Part shown: in pieces, positions 8,040-19,963 of the stretch | Layout: each line of letters opens with the position of its first letter | Numbering within the stretch: position 1 is the first letter of the stretch | From: an uncultured Actinomycetes bacterium | Lineage (GTDB): Bacteria > Actinomycetota > Acidimicrobiia > Acidimicrobiales > Acidimicrobilacustridaceae | Direction: 5' to 3' | NCBI GenBank assembly: GCA_937927725.1 | Contig: CALBSE010000008.1 | Coordinates: 1-64,000 of the forward strand | Length of the DNA stretch: 64,000 bases | Translations under genes and position numbers: made by a program | The notes under the pieces: model-generated | The model's database searches: none | Told to the model about the DNA's origin: nothing | What the model saw: only the letters and a program-made list of their open reading frames with translations

Positions 8040-8687
8040 ATGTCCGGCTCCTCGTCTCAGTACTTCTCCCGGACCCCAGCAGTGGATTCCGATGAACGCG
8101 AAATTGGGCTCTCACTCGCCGACCTCGAGCTTCGTTTCACGACTGATCGAGGTGTGTTCTCCAATAGTCGCGTTGATGCCGGCACGCGTTTGTTGTTACA
8201 AGAAGCCCCCCATCCGACGGCATCAATGGCAAATGTCTGTGACCTTGGGTGCGGTTACGGACCAATCGCGGTGAGTCTCGCCAAGCGCTCCCCCACAAGC
8301 CGTGTGTGGGCCGTCGACCTCAACGAACGAGCCGTTGCTCTCACCGCCCGAAACGGCGCCCTTAATGGCTGTCCCGACATCCACGCAATCGTCGTCGATT
8401 CCGATGGCACAGCAGTCGACGGAACCCCTACGGATCTCGCCGCGCTTGCCGAGACCAAATACGACGGACTTTGGTCCAACCCATCAATCCGCATTGGCAA
8501 GCCCGCGATGCATCACATGCTTACGGTCTGGCTCGATCGGCTGACTCCTACGGGAGTCGCGTGGCTTGTTGTTCAGCGTCACCTCGGGGCCGATTCTCTT
8601 GCCGACTGGATGACCGAACAGGGCTGGGCAACATCTCGCGTGTGTTCGCGCGCGGGCTATCGACTTTTAGAGGTGAAAGCCCGATGA
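8040..8687 (+). CDS. Class I SAM methyltransferase, RsmC/MTS-like
   Basis: 215 residues of the 'methyltransferase small' domain used by RsmC and RlmG to methylate the exocyclic amine of guanine in rRNA. The N-terminal lead-in SQYFSRTP and LELRFTTDRGVFS, SRVDAGTRLLL match the single-domain family. SAM site: VCDLGCGYGPIAVSLA near 66-81. Acidic loop: WAVDLNERA near 90. The substrate motif normally written SNPPIRIGK reads SNPSIRIGK here (near 147-155), one change in the catalytic NPP tripeptide. Its stop overlaps the next gene's ATG (ATGA). The rRNA target is inferred from the family. Confidence 0.85.
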   Translation: MSGSSSQYFSRTPAVDSDEREIGLSLADLELRFTTDRGVFSNSRVDAGTRLLLQEAPHPTASMANVCDLGCGYGPIAVSLAKRSPTSRVWAVDLNERAVALTARNGALNGCPDIHAIVVDSDGTAVDGTPTDLAALAETKYDGLWSNPSIRIGKPAMHHMLTVWLDRLTPTGVAWLVVQRHLGADSLADWMTEQGWATSRVCSRAGYRLLEVKAR

Positions 8688-9214
8688 CAAGAAATCTTGG
8701 CGGCACGGAATTGAAACGATTGCATCGTGACTGGCGCAGGCGGAACGACCGCAAGATGGCACTCATGCTTGACGGCGTGCAGAACCCTTTCAACCTGGGC
8801 TCCATTCTTCGCACTGCTGCCGCCTACAGCGTCGATCACCTCTGGTTGGTCGGCTCTCCATCTCCAAACGATGCAAAAGTGCAGAAGACGGCTCTCGGTT
8901 CTCAGAAGTTCGTCACCACGACCGCATGCGAAACATCCGCCGAAGCCCTGGCGGCAGCTCATGCTGCGGGTTACCGAGTCGTGGGCGTCGAGCTGGCCGA
9001 GGGCGCAGTACCTCTCCACGAAACCGATCTTTCAGGCAACGTTTGCATTGTGATGGGCCATGAAGACCGAGGGCTTTCGAAGGAACTACTCGCCGGTGCC
9101 GACGCTTTGGCGTACATCCCGCAGCTCGGAAAGATCGGCTCGCTCAACGTCGGAACCGCAGCCGCGATCGCAATGTATGAAACCCGCAGAGCAGGCTGGA
9201 CCGCCGAGGAGTAA
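8684..9214 (+). CDS. SpoU/TrmH-family RNA 2'-O-methyltransferase
   Basis: 176 residues of the SPOUT knot fold, without an N-terminal substrate domain. Motif 1 is LDGVQNPFNLGSILRTAAAY near 29-48, motif 2 is VCIVMGHEDRGLS near 120, and motif 3 is IPQLGKIGSLNVGTAAAIAMYE near 145-166. These build the knotted SAM pocket. The short form resembles tRNA ribose methylases such as TrmH or TrmL, but the target cannot be read from sequence. The ATG at 8684 overlaps the RsmC-like stop. The gene converges on priA, with 25 nt between stop codons. Confidence 0.9.
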   Translation: MTRNLGGTELKRLHRDWRRRNDRKMALMLDGVQNPFNLGSILRTAAAYSVDHLWLVGSPSPNDAKVQKTALGSQKFVTTTACETSAEALAAAHAAGYRVVGVELAEGAVPLHETDLSGNVCIVMGHEDRGLSKELLAGADALAYIPQLGKIGSLNVGTAAAIAMYETRRAGWTAEE

Positions 9215-9239
9215 TCGCTTCTGCGTTTCACTTCAAAAC

Positions 9240-11096
9240 TCAGAAACGAAGCGGATCAACTTCGATTCGAAGTCGACCTGCTGGTCTCGCGACAGATGCG
9301 AGCGCGTCGCTAAGCATTTCGTGTGTTGCCGCACGAATAATCCACTGCCCGTCGGACGGCCCAAGAACCTCGACGCCGATTGGAGCACGAAAAGATTCGA
9401 TCCATGTTGGCGCTGACGCTCCCGAGATGACGGCCATCGCCTTTGCCGGCGGATACCCGAGCAACTGGCGCCGCTCTCGCTCGGCATCCGACACGCGGGT
9501 TGGCTCCGCCAACAAAGCCCCTTGGAGTACTTCGTGATGAGGTTGACGCGTTTGCACAATGACGCGCCCGCCGCCAGAGCGTGGACCGACAACGCGAGCC
9601 GCACGAACAAGTAGCGCCATCGCTTCTTCCGCTGCCCGATAACGAGGAGCAAGTAATTCCTGATCAAAATCCAGAAAGGCGACAACATCGGCCTTATGGA
9701 TTCGGTGCAGCGCCGCCTCAGTTCCTACAACAATGCGCGTGCCCGTTCCGCCTGCATCGGTACCGCGTTCGGCAGTCAACTCCGCAACAGGTTCGCGAGC
9801 GAGAGCTTCGAGTTCTTCTCGTACTCGATTCACTCCAGCCCGAAGATTTTTCATCTTCGTTCCGCCACATTTCGCGCAAAGCATTGGTCGCACGGTGCTG
9901 CAACGAAGACAAACGAGTAATCCGTCATCGCCCTGAACAACGGCGGCAGAACAGCTCTCGCACGCAGCAACCTCGCCACACGTCACACAGGAGGAAAGTC
10001 GAGACCGCCCTTTGCGATTGAGAATGCACACGACGCGTCCATCGCCTCGAAGCGCTTGAACAAATCGTTCGCTGAATAAACCCGAGCCAGGAGGTTCGTC
10101 ACGTCGATCGACAATGTCGAAGACCGGCCAGCCAGCGCGTTCGGCGCTTCGAGATTGCGTAAGCAATGTCCCAGAGTTCAGCGCTTCGAGCGACGGCGTG
10201 GGGCTGACCAGGAGACATGGAATTCCGCATCGACGCGCTCGTTCAAGAAGTACATCGCGCGCATTCCAGGTTGGCGTCTGCTCCTGCTGAAACGATTCAT
10301 CGTGTTCATCGAGAACAACGATCGCTGAAGGTGCAGCAATCGGAGCAAATGCAGCGGAACGAGAACCGAGAACATTGGCCCATCCGGCTCGAGCCAGCGA
10401 CCAATCATCGGGAAGTAACGCGACAGGAACGCCCGCACGCCGAAGACGCAGACCTAGGTGACGCGCCGTCGACGCCACCGGAGCAGCAACAAGGATCGGC
10501 CCTAACGATGCGGCCGCGAGTAGAAGCGGATACGGATCAACAGCGGGCGCCAATCGAACTGTGGCCACTGAACAAGTGAGTGCTTCCCTGGCCAGTTCAT
10601 GAACCTCGTCGCTCGCAACCGACTGCGGAGGCGGAGTGCGGACGGGCGAACGCGGCAACCCGCGAACAATCGAAGCCGGTGAGGCCGTTCGCAAGATCGC
10701 CGCAGGGCGACCAGCCCAACGCCACGATGCCCAGTCGGCGAGTTCAAACAGTTCCGGGGGCGGACCCCACCCGCTGACTTTGGTAATCGACTGAAGTGCG
10801 ACACCCTGCGGGGGTACAACCCGATCTTCAACAACCCAGCCACCGACCCGACGCCCATGCAGTGGGATACGCACCATGGCTCCGACACGGATCTGCTCCG
10901 ACATCGAAGATGGGACGAGGTAATCAAACGTCTTGTCAATCGCCGGTTCATCGGGACGCACGCGCACAACATGCTGATCGCCGACATCGACGGTCTCGAT
11001 CAAAACCGAATCGTTGGGAGTGGGCGCAGACGCGTTTGATCGGCCCGATGCGGGCGGATCGAACGACAGCGATGGTTGGTCCGGATCGGCCGCCAT
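9240..11096 (-). CDS. priA: Primosomal protein N' (PriA), helicase-defective actinobacterial type
   Basis: Replication-restart protein of 618 residues. The N-terminal 3'-DNA-binding domain (about 30-130; AIDKTFDYLVP, GAMVRIPLHGRRVGGWV) and zinc cysteines near 375-415 (CVTCGEVAACESC, CLRCS, CAKCGG) are intact. The helicase core is not: no Walker A GxGKT is found where it should be (about 185-215), and the DEEH box is replaced by LDEHDES near 260. Actinobacterial PriA proteins are known to lack these motifs, so a structural role at stalled forks is likelier than unwinding. It begins 30 nt after metK. Confidence 0.93.
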   Translation of the reverse strand: MAADPDQPSLSFDPPASGRSNASAPTPNDSVLIETVDVGDQHVVRVRPDEPAIDKTFDYLVPSSMSEQIRVGAMVRIPLHGRRVGGWVVEDRVVPPQGVALQSITKVSGWGPPPELFELADWASWRWAGRPAAILRTASPASIVRGLPRSPVRTPPPQSVASDEVHELAREALTCSVATVRLAPAVDPYPLLLAAASLGPILVAAPVASTARHLGLRLRRAGVPVALLPDDWSLARAGWANVLGSRSAAFAPIAAPSAIVVLDEHDESFQQEQTPTWNARDVLLERARRCGIPCLLVSPTPSLEALNSGTLLTQSRSAERAGWPVFDIVDRRDEPPGSGLFSERFVQALRGDGRVVCILNRKGRSRLSSCVTCGEVAACESCSAAVVQGDDGLLVCLRCSTVRPMLCAKCGGTKMKNLRAGVNRVREELEALAREPVAELTAERGTDAGGTGTRIVVGTEAALHRIHKADVVAFLDFDQELLAPRYRAAEEAMALLVRAARVVGPRSGGGRVIVQTRQPHHEVLQGALLAEPTRVSDAERERRQLLGYPPAKAMAVISGASAPTWIESFRAPIGVEVLGPSDGQWIIRAATHEMLSDALASVARPAGRLRIEVDPLRF

Positions 11097-11126
11097 GTCA
11101 GCGCCGTTCCGAAAGGACCCAGATGA

Positions 11127-12320
11127 TCAGAGACCGAGTTCCGACTTGAGGGCATCGACGCGGTCGGTGCGTTCCCAAGTGAACGCGTCGCCAGTGCGAC
11201 CGAAGTGGCCATAGGCCGCGGTCTGCTTGTAGCGAGGCTTACGGAGGTCGAGATCGCGTGCGATTGCTGCGGGACGAAGGTCGAAGACTTCGCGAACTGC
11301 TGCGGCGATCTTCTCTTCGTCGACGTTGTTGGTGCCGAAGGTCTCAACCATGATCGAAACCGGGTGAGCAACACCAATGGCGTAGGCAACCTGAACTTCG
11401 CAACGATCGGCCGCACCAGCAGCGACGACGTTCTTGGCGACCCAACGAGCGGCATAGGCAGCGGAGCGATCGACCTTTGATGGGTCCTTGCCTGAGAAGG
11501 CACCACCGCCGTGACGAGCCATACCGCCGTAGGTGTCGACGATGATCTTTCGACCGGTGAGACCAGCGTCGCCAACAGGGCCACCAATAACAAAGCGGCC
11601 AGTCGGATTCACGAGAACCTGGTAATCGTCATTCGCGAACTGCGCAGGGATGACCGGGCGAATGACGTGCTCGATGAGGTCGGGACGAATTGCGTCCTCG
11701 CGGTCGATGCCATCGTCGTGCTGCGTGGAAATGAGCACGGTGCGAAGACGAACCGGCTTGCCGTCTTCGTAGTCGAAAGTGACCTGAGTCTTGCCATCAG
11801 GACGAAGGTACGGAACGGTTCCAGCCTTACGAACATCGGCAAGTCGCTCGGCCATGCGGTGGGCAACGTGGATCGGGAGCGGCATGAGCACATCGGTCTC
11901 GTTGCACGCGTAGCCGAACATCATTCCCTGATCGCCTGCACCCTGTTTGTTGAGGATGTCTTCGCCCGAGGTGCCGGTGCGAACTTCTTCAGAATCGTCG
12001 ACGCCCTGAGCGATGTCGGAAGACTGAGCGTCGAGGCTGACCATGACACCTACGGTCTCGCCGTCGTAGCCATAGGACTCGCGGTCGTAGCCAATGCCCT
12101 TGATCGTCTCTCGCACGATGCTGGGGATATCGACGTACCCGGAGGTGGTGACTTCGCCGGCAATGATCGCAAGACCAGTGGTGACGAGGGTTTCGCATGC
12201 AACACGACTCATGGGGTCGTTCGTCAGCATGGCATCGAGGATGGCGTCAGAAATCTGATCGGCCATCTTGTCTGGGTGGCCCTCGGTCACTGATTCCGAG
12301 GTGAAGGTCCAGCTGCTCAC
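11127..12320 (-). CDS. metK: S-adenosylmethionine synthetase
   Basis: Makes SAM from methionine and ATP; SAM is used by several methyltransferases in this window. 397 residues from GTG at 12320, chosen because an AGGAG lies 6 nt upstream and because the protein then begins SSWTFTSESVTEGHPDK as in the family. GAGDQGMMFGYAC near 118-130 and GGGAFSGKDPSKVDRSAAY near 265-283 are the ATP/phosphate signatures. A longer open frame back to 12428 overlaps coaBC and has no family resemblance. It lies 52 nt after coaBC; TAGGTT at 12352-12357 is a possible own promoter. Confidence 0.97.
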   Translation of the reverse strand: MSSWTFTSESVTEGHPDKMADQISDAILDAMLTNDPMSRVACETLVTTGLAIIAGEVTTSGYVDIPSIVRETIKGIGYDRESYGYDGETVGVMVSLDAQSSDIAQGVDDSEEVRTGTSGEDILNKQGAGDQGMMFGYACNETDVLMPLPIHVAHRMAERLADVRKAGTVPYLRPDGKTQVTFDYEDGKPVRLRTVLISTQHDDGIDREDAIRPDLIEHVIRPVIPAQFANDDYQVLVNPTGRFVIGGPVGDAGLTGRKIIVDTYGGMARHGGGAFSGKDPSKVDRSAAYAARWVAKNVVAAGAADRCEVQVAYAIGVAHPVSIMVETFGTNNVDEEKIAAAVREVFDLRPAAIARDLDLRKPRYKQTAAYGHFGRTGDAFTWERTDRVDALKSELGL

Positions 12321-12372
12321 GGGATACTCCTGTGTCGTTGGTTCGGGGAGAAACCTAGTCGGGCAGAGACCC

Positions 12373-13581
12373 TCAGCGGTCGGACCTGATGGCCACAACT
12401 GCGTCGAGTACCGCCTTGGCGACCGCACGTTTGTCGGTCAGGGCGATGTTTTTGGCATCTCCCGTGCTTGAAAGAATGGTGACTTCGTTGGTGTCGTGTT
12501 CAAACCCGACTCCATCAGCACTGACATCGTTGGCCACGATGAGATCGAGGTTCTTGCGGCTCAGCTTGCCGCGGGCATTGTCAAGAACATTGGTGGTCTC
12601 GGCCGCAAAGCCAACGAGAACTTGCTCGGGTGTCTTGCGTTGTCCGAGATCGACAAGAAAATCGTGTGTCGGTTCAAGCACAATTCGTCGATCGCCTTCG
12701 GCCCCGAACTCGTCCTTCTTGATCTTGTGGTCAGCGACGTTTGCAGGCCGGAAATCGGCAACCGCTGCTGCCATCACGATGACATCGTGAGTAGGGGCGA
12801 TCGGCATGACTGCGGCTTCCATATCGGCTGCGCTCACAACGTCAATGACGTCGACACCAGCGGGAACAGGAAGGTTTGCCGTGGTGACAAGCGTGACCTT
12901 TGCGCCGCGCGACAACGCCTCGGCAGCTATTGCATAGCCCTGTTTGCCTGATGATCGATTCGTGATGACGCGCACCGGATCGATTGCCTCGCGAGTGCCA
13001 CCGGCAGTGACGAGCACACGGACGCCGGCGAGATCGTCATTTACTGAAAGCACACGTTCGATAGCCGCAACGATGTCGGCTGGTTCGGCGAGTCGACCGG
13101 TACCGACATCGCCACCAGCGAGGCGACCCTCGGCCGGAGGAACGATGATGACGCCACGGGATGCAAGCAGAGCGAGATTGTCTTGCACCGCCGGGTGTTC
13201 CCACATTTCGGTGTGCATGGCCGGACAAATGATGACCGGCGCACGTGTGGCAATGAGGGTCGCGGTCAGGAGATCGTCGGAATAGCCGTGGGCATATGCC
13301 GAAATCAGTCGTGCGGTGGCTGGCGCAACAACGATGAGGTCGTTGTCTTGGCCAAGACGGGTGTGCGGTATGGGAGAGGTTTCGTCCCACAACGAGGTCT
13401 GCACCTTTTCCGATGCAAGTGCTGACAGCGTTGTTTCGCCGATGAAGTTGTGCGCGCCTTCGGTCATGATCGGCACAACATGCGCGCCGGCGTCGACAAG
13501 TCGACGGCAAACGTCGACCGCCTTGTACGCGGCGATTCCCCCGGTAACTCCGAGAACGATGCGACGGGATGTGAGGGTCAT
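12373..13581 (-). CDS. coaBC: Phosphopantothenoylcysteine synthetase/decarboxylase
   Basis: Two coenzyme A steps in one 402-residue protein. The N-terminal flavin-dependent decarboxylase CoaC (about 1-190) has VLGVTGGIAAYKAVDVCRRL near 9-28, the active-site His in SPIPHTRLG near 70, and PAMHTEMWEHPA near 125. The C-terminal CTP-dependent synthetase CoaB (about 195-402) has VTAGGTREAIDPVRVITNRSSGKQG near 195-220 and an AAVADFRP motif with KIKK near 275-295. Start ATG 13581, 25 nt after rpoZ; upstream codons of the open frame look unrelated. Confidence 0.97.
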   Translation of the reverse strand: MTLTSRRIVLGVTGGIAAYKAVDVCRRLVDAGAHVVPIMTEGAHNFIGETTLSALASEKVQTSLWDETSPIPHTRLGQDNDLIVVAPATARLISAYAHGYSDDLLTATLIATRAPVIICPAMHTEMWEHPAVQDNLALLASRGVIIVPPAEGRLAGGDVGTGRLAEPADIVAAIERVLSVNDDLAGVRVLVTAGGTREAIDPVRVITNRSSGKQGYAIAAEALSRGAKVTLVTTANLPVPAGVDVIDVVSAADMEAAVMPIAPTHDVIVMAAAVADFRPANVADHKIKKDEFGAEGDRRIVLEPTHDFLVDLGQRKTPEQVLVGFAAETTNVLDNARGKLSRKNLDLIVANDVSADGVGFEHDTNEVTILSSTGDAKNIALTDKRAVAKAVLDAVVAIRSDR

Positions 13582-13606
13582 GCCCGCAGAACCGACAACA
13601 GGTCGC

Positions 13607-13945
13607 TCAGTCAGCCTCGGGTGCTTCGTCGACGGCCTCGGCCATCTCGACGGTTTCATCGATGCCTTCGACGACGTCCTCGAGGAGGAGGTCGGCCGGA
13701 TCGACGCGCACGGGGATGATCTTGTCGGCCGAGATTTCCTCGAACGCGATCGAAAGGGGCTTGCGGGCGAGCGAGGTCACCTGCGGCGGAACATTCGAGC
13801 CCTGACCTTCTCCAAGTTGGTTGAAGTAGGCGTTGATCTGACGAGCGCGCTGCGCGCCGAGCGACACCAGCGTGAATCGCGAATCGACCTTCGAGAGAAG
13901 AACTTCGATTCGGGGGTTCACCATCGAGTCATGGATCTGGGCCAC
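13607..13945 (-). CDS. rpoZ: DNA-directed RNA polymerase omega subunit
   Basis: Small RNA polymerase subunit that stabilises beta-prime. 112 residues. The N-terminal half carries the actinobacterial signature SRFTLVSLGAQRARQINAYF near 22-41, then PPQVTSLARKPLSIAFEEI near 53-71. The last 35 residues are acidic and probably flexible. GAAGG lies 7 nt before the ATG at 13945. The 153-nt gap upstream, after gmk, is the largest in this run and could hold a promoter (TAGCAT and TAAATT are weak -10 candidates). Confidence 0.93.
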   Translation of the reverse strand: MAQIHDSMVNPRIEVLLSKVDSRFTLVSLGAQRARQINAYFNQLGEGQGSNVPPQVTSLARKPLSIAFEEISADKIIPVRVDPADLLLEDVVEGIDETVEMAEAVDEAPEAD

Positions 13946-14098
13946 GGCACACCTTCGCTACTGATTGGGGACAGAGAATTTACGAACTGAGAGTCCTACT
14001 GAAACCTGCAGAACCGCTTCAGAGAAGAGGGGCAATGCTACCGCAGTCACCCGCCGGGACCACATTGCTGAAAATCCTGGGCCGGACGGAGAACGCCA

Positions 14099-14635
14099 TT
14101 AGGCCGAGCGATGCTCGGCAATTAACCCTTGAACCTCGGCCACCGTGCGGTCGAGATCGTCGTTCACGATGCAAATGGCGCCCAATCGACGGCCCTCGGC
14201 CAATTCTGCTTGGGCCACGGCGATACGGCGCTCGGCCTGCTCGGGCGGGTCTCCCCGACCCCGAAGGCGCTCGGCCTGGACCTCCGCTGATGGCGGCTCC
14301 AACAGGATAAAAAGGCAATCAGGGACCCGCTCGAGGACCTGCGCAGCACCCTGGACATCGATTTCCAGGATCACATCTCGACCATCGGCGCCATCGGGCC
14401 ATGGGGTTCCGTAGAGATTGCCGAGGAATTCGGCATATTCGAGAAATCCGCCCTCTGCCGCATGGGCCTCGAACTCTTCCCTCGTGCGCCACACATAGGC
14501 GTCTTCCCGCTCGCTCGGGCGACGTTCCCGGGTACTCCATGATCGGGAAAGCCAAAGTTTTGGATCGGCGTCCACCAGACGAGCGACAACGGTGCCCTTC
14601 CCCACTCCCCCCGGTCCGCAGACGACGATGATCAC
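14099..14635 (-). CDS. gmk: Guanylate kinase
   Basis: Phosphorylates GMP to GDP. 178 residues from GTG at 14635. The P-loop reads GPGGVGKGT near 7-15. The GMP-binding part has SWSTRERRPSEREDAYVW near 30-47 and GFLEYAEFLGNLYGTP near 62-77. DVILEIDVQGAAQV near 86-99 is the family DVQGA motif, and RLRGRGDPPEQAERRI forms the lid. The GTG leaves 10 nt after the mihF stop; the frame is open upstream into mihF, so a longer N-terminus cannot be excluded. The mihF-gmk-rpoZ order is conserved in actinobacteria. Confidence 0.93.
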   Translation of the reverse strand: MIIVVCGPGGVGKGTVVARLVDADPKLWLSRSWSTRERRPSEREDAYVWRTREEFEAHAAEGGFLEYAEFLGNLYGTPWPDGADGRDVILEIDVQGAAQVLERVPDCLFILLEPPSAEVQAERLRGRGDPPEQAERRIAVAQAELAEGRRLGAICIVNDDLDRTVAEVQGLIAEHRSA

Positions 14636-14645
14636 GAGAGCGCGG

Positions 14646-14975
14646 TCAGCTACCGAACGAGGCCAAAAGGGCCTTGCGCTGCTGTTCACCGAGACCACGC
14701 AGACGACGAGTATCGGCGATACCGATCTCGGTCATGGCACGACGGGCCTTGACTTTGCCGACGCCGGGCAGCGATTCAAGGATGGCGAGGATTTTGATCC
14801 CAGCGACAAGTTCATCGGTGCCAGCAAGATCGAGTACCTGACCAAAGGTCAGCTCACCCGACTTCAGTTTGTCCTTGACGACGGCACGGGCTCGACGCGC
14901 TTCAGCGGCTTTCGCGAGCGCGGCCTGCCGTTGTTCTGGAGTGAGTGCAGGAGGCTGCGGCATGGGCGAGACCAT
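14646..14975 (-). CDS. mihF: Actinobacterial integration host factor (mIHF)
   Basis: Nucleoid DNA-binding protein unrelated to enterobacterial IHF; it bends DNA and is essential in mycobacteria. The 109 residues contain LTPEQRQAALAKAAEARRAR near 11-30 (long basic N-terminal helix), a degenerate helix-two-turn-helix with ILESLPGVGKVKARRAM near 66-82, and the C-terminal RRLRGLGEQQRKALL. These match the mIHF family along its whole length. Two in-frame ATGs (14975 and 14963) are possible; no strong ribosome binding site separates them. It lies between pyrF and gmk, as in mycobacteria. Confidence 0.95.
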   Translation of the reverse strand: MVSPMPQPPALTPEQRQAALAKAAEARRARAVVKDKLKSGELTFGQVLDLAGTDELVAGIKILAILESLPGVGKVKARRAMTEIGIADTRRLRGLGEQQRKALLASFGS

Positions 14976-15019
14976 AGCCGTTGCCCTAAGGGCGTCGTCC
15001 GGGCCATCCCCAAAACGGT

Positions 15020-15745
15020 CTAAGAATGCGCTGCAGCAACCTCTTCGGCAATCGAAATTGCCGCAGCAACGGGGTCATCGGCGTGAGTAACGGCACGCCC
15101 GATGACGAGGACATCGGCACCTGACGCCACAGCTTCTGTTGGTGTCGCTGGTCGCGCTTGATCGTTGACGCCGACCCCTGCCGGACGGATTCCGGGCACA
15201 ACAGTGACGACTGCGGGCGCCAGTGCTCGGACAGTTGCGAGATCACTCGCCGAACACACCAACCCACCACACTGCGCATCGAGAACAATGCCAACACGTT
15301 GCTCAAGCGCAACAAGATCAGCGTGTTCGCTCGTAAGCACAGTGATGCCCAAACACGTTGGCGCAGGAAGACCTGCGGCAGATGCACCCTCGGCAACGCC
15401 TTCGACGCCGGCGCGGAGATGGTCAACGCCTGCACGCGTATGCACCGTGAGATACGACACACCAAGCGAACCCATGACTCGCGCCGCTTTGTTCACCGTG
15501 GTCGGTATGTCGAGAAGTTTGAGATCGGCGAAAACCGCAAAACCATCGCCAATCATTGCTTCAATCGCCTCAGGCCCGGCAGCGCTGAAGAGCTCAAGCC
15601 CCACTTTTGCTACGCCAAACCAAGGCTTCAACGCGTGAGCGATGCGACGAGCCGTCACGATGTCGTCAACATCGAGGGCCAGAGCCAGTCGAGAGCGAAT
15701 TTCCTCGGGAGCTCCACCGCTGAAGTCAAAGCCATTAACGGGCAT
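15020..15745 (-). CDS. pyrF: Orotidine 5'-phosphate decarboxylase
   Basis: Last UMP step: decarboxylates OMP. 241 residues in a TIM barrel. LALALDV near 21-27 gives the first active-site Asp and FADLKLLDIPTTV near 75-87 the DxKxxD catalytic set. VVPGIRPAG near 185-193 and the Arg in DVLVIGRAVT near 215-224 are late family motifs. The ATG at 15745 overlaps the pyrD stop by 11 nt; the in-frame TTG at 15751 is less likely. This is the short bacterial type rather than the longer mycobacterial type. Confidence 0.96.
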   Translation of the reverse strand: MPVNGFDFSGGAPEEIRSRLALALDVDDIVTARRIAHALKPWFGVAKVGLELFSAAGPEAIEAMIGDGFAVFADLKLLDIPTTVNKAARVMGSLGVSYLTVHTRAGVDHLRAGVEGVAEGASAAGLPAPTCLGITVLTSEHADLVALEQRVGIVLDAQCGGLVCSASDLATVRALAPAVVTVVPGIRPAGVGVNDQARPATPTEAVASGADVLVIGRAVTHADDPVAAAISIAEEVAAAHS

Positions 15746-16678
15746 GGACAACTCCGATCAATTCGCTTACCGATCGCACGCCGTGTGCAGAACACCAGTC
15801 TTCGATTTCGTCCTGCACACGAGCGACGCTTCGAGGATCAGCGAACGATGCAGTGCCGACTTGAATCGCACTCGCACCAGCCATCATCAACTCGATTGCA
15901 TCCACACCGCGTGCAATACCACCGACACCGACGATCGGAATTTCAGGATGCGCGGCATAGACATCATGAACTGCCCGAACAGCAACTGGATGGATAGCAG
16001 GACCCGAGAGTCCGCCACCGCCATTGCCAAGTCGGTAGGTACGCGTTTCAGGATCTATCGCCATACCGAGGACAGTGTTCACCAATGTGACAGCGTCGGC
16101 GCCGGCCTCGTGAGCTGCCTTTGCGATCGATGCGAGGTCGGAAACATTCGGGCTGAGTTTCGCCCACATCGGACGCCCGCAAACCGACGAAGCGCGAATC
16201 GCTTCAGCGGTTGTGTGCGGCGCATGCGCAAACATTCGATTGCGATCGTGATGATTTGGACAGGACACGTTGACTTCAACGGCAACAACTTCGGGTGGCG
16301 CGTCGCGCAACATTTCCGCAGCTCGCGCATAGTCGTCGATCGTGGAGCCCCAGATACTCGCAACAACGGTGGCACCGGTTGCGAGTACAGCAGGGAGTTC
16401 TTCTTCGAGCCACGCGCGCACGCCTGGACCTTGAAGGCCGACGCTATTGAGCATGCCCGCAGGTGTTTCGTGAACACGCGGAGCTGCATTCCCTGCCCAT
16501 GGTTCGGGATACAGCGACTTCACCACGACCGCACCAAGTGACGAAAGGTCAACGTACGCGCTGAGTTCGTCGCCATGGCCGGCGGTACCTGATGCCGTCA
16601 TCACTGGAGCACGCAGCGTGAGCGAACCCACGGTGGTCGTGAGATCGACCGAGCCTCCGGAACGACGGCGACGGGCCA

Positions 16679-16679
<1 letters not shown>
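15735..16679 (-). CDS. pyrD: Dihydroorotate dehydrogenase, class 1 (1B-like catalytic subunit)
   Basis: Oxidises dihydroorotate to orotate with FMN. 314 residues. PVMTASGTAGHGDE near 25-38, ETPAGMLNSVGLQGPG near 71-86 and the catalytic cysteine in NVSCPN near 137-142 place it in soluble class 1, unlike the membrane class 2 enzyme of mycobacteria. Phosphate-site motifs are GGLSGPAIHP near 222 and VGVGGIARGVDAIELMMAGA near 250-269. Class 1B enzymes normally pair with PyrK, but no pyrK lies here: the ATG overlaps the carB stop (TAATG) and pyrF follows at once. Residues after NVSCPN (HHDRNRMF) look atypical. Confidence 0.92.

Positions 16680-19962
<3,283 letters not shown>

Positions 19963-19963
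<1 letters not shown>

Noticed and set aside
12321..12372. SAM riboswitch upstream of metK
   Set aside because: The gap is only 52 nt and shows just a possible -10 element and an AGGAG ribosome binding site.
12321..12428. Longer metK beginning at 12428
   Set aside because: The extra 36 residues overlap coaBC and do not resemble MetK; the GTG at 12320 has an AGGAG at good spacing and the family N-terminus.
14976..15019. Hairpin GCCCTTAGGGC between pyrF and mihF as a terminator
   Set aside because: The stem is only 4 bp and no T-run follows it.
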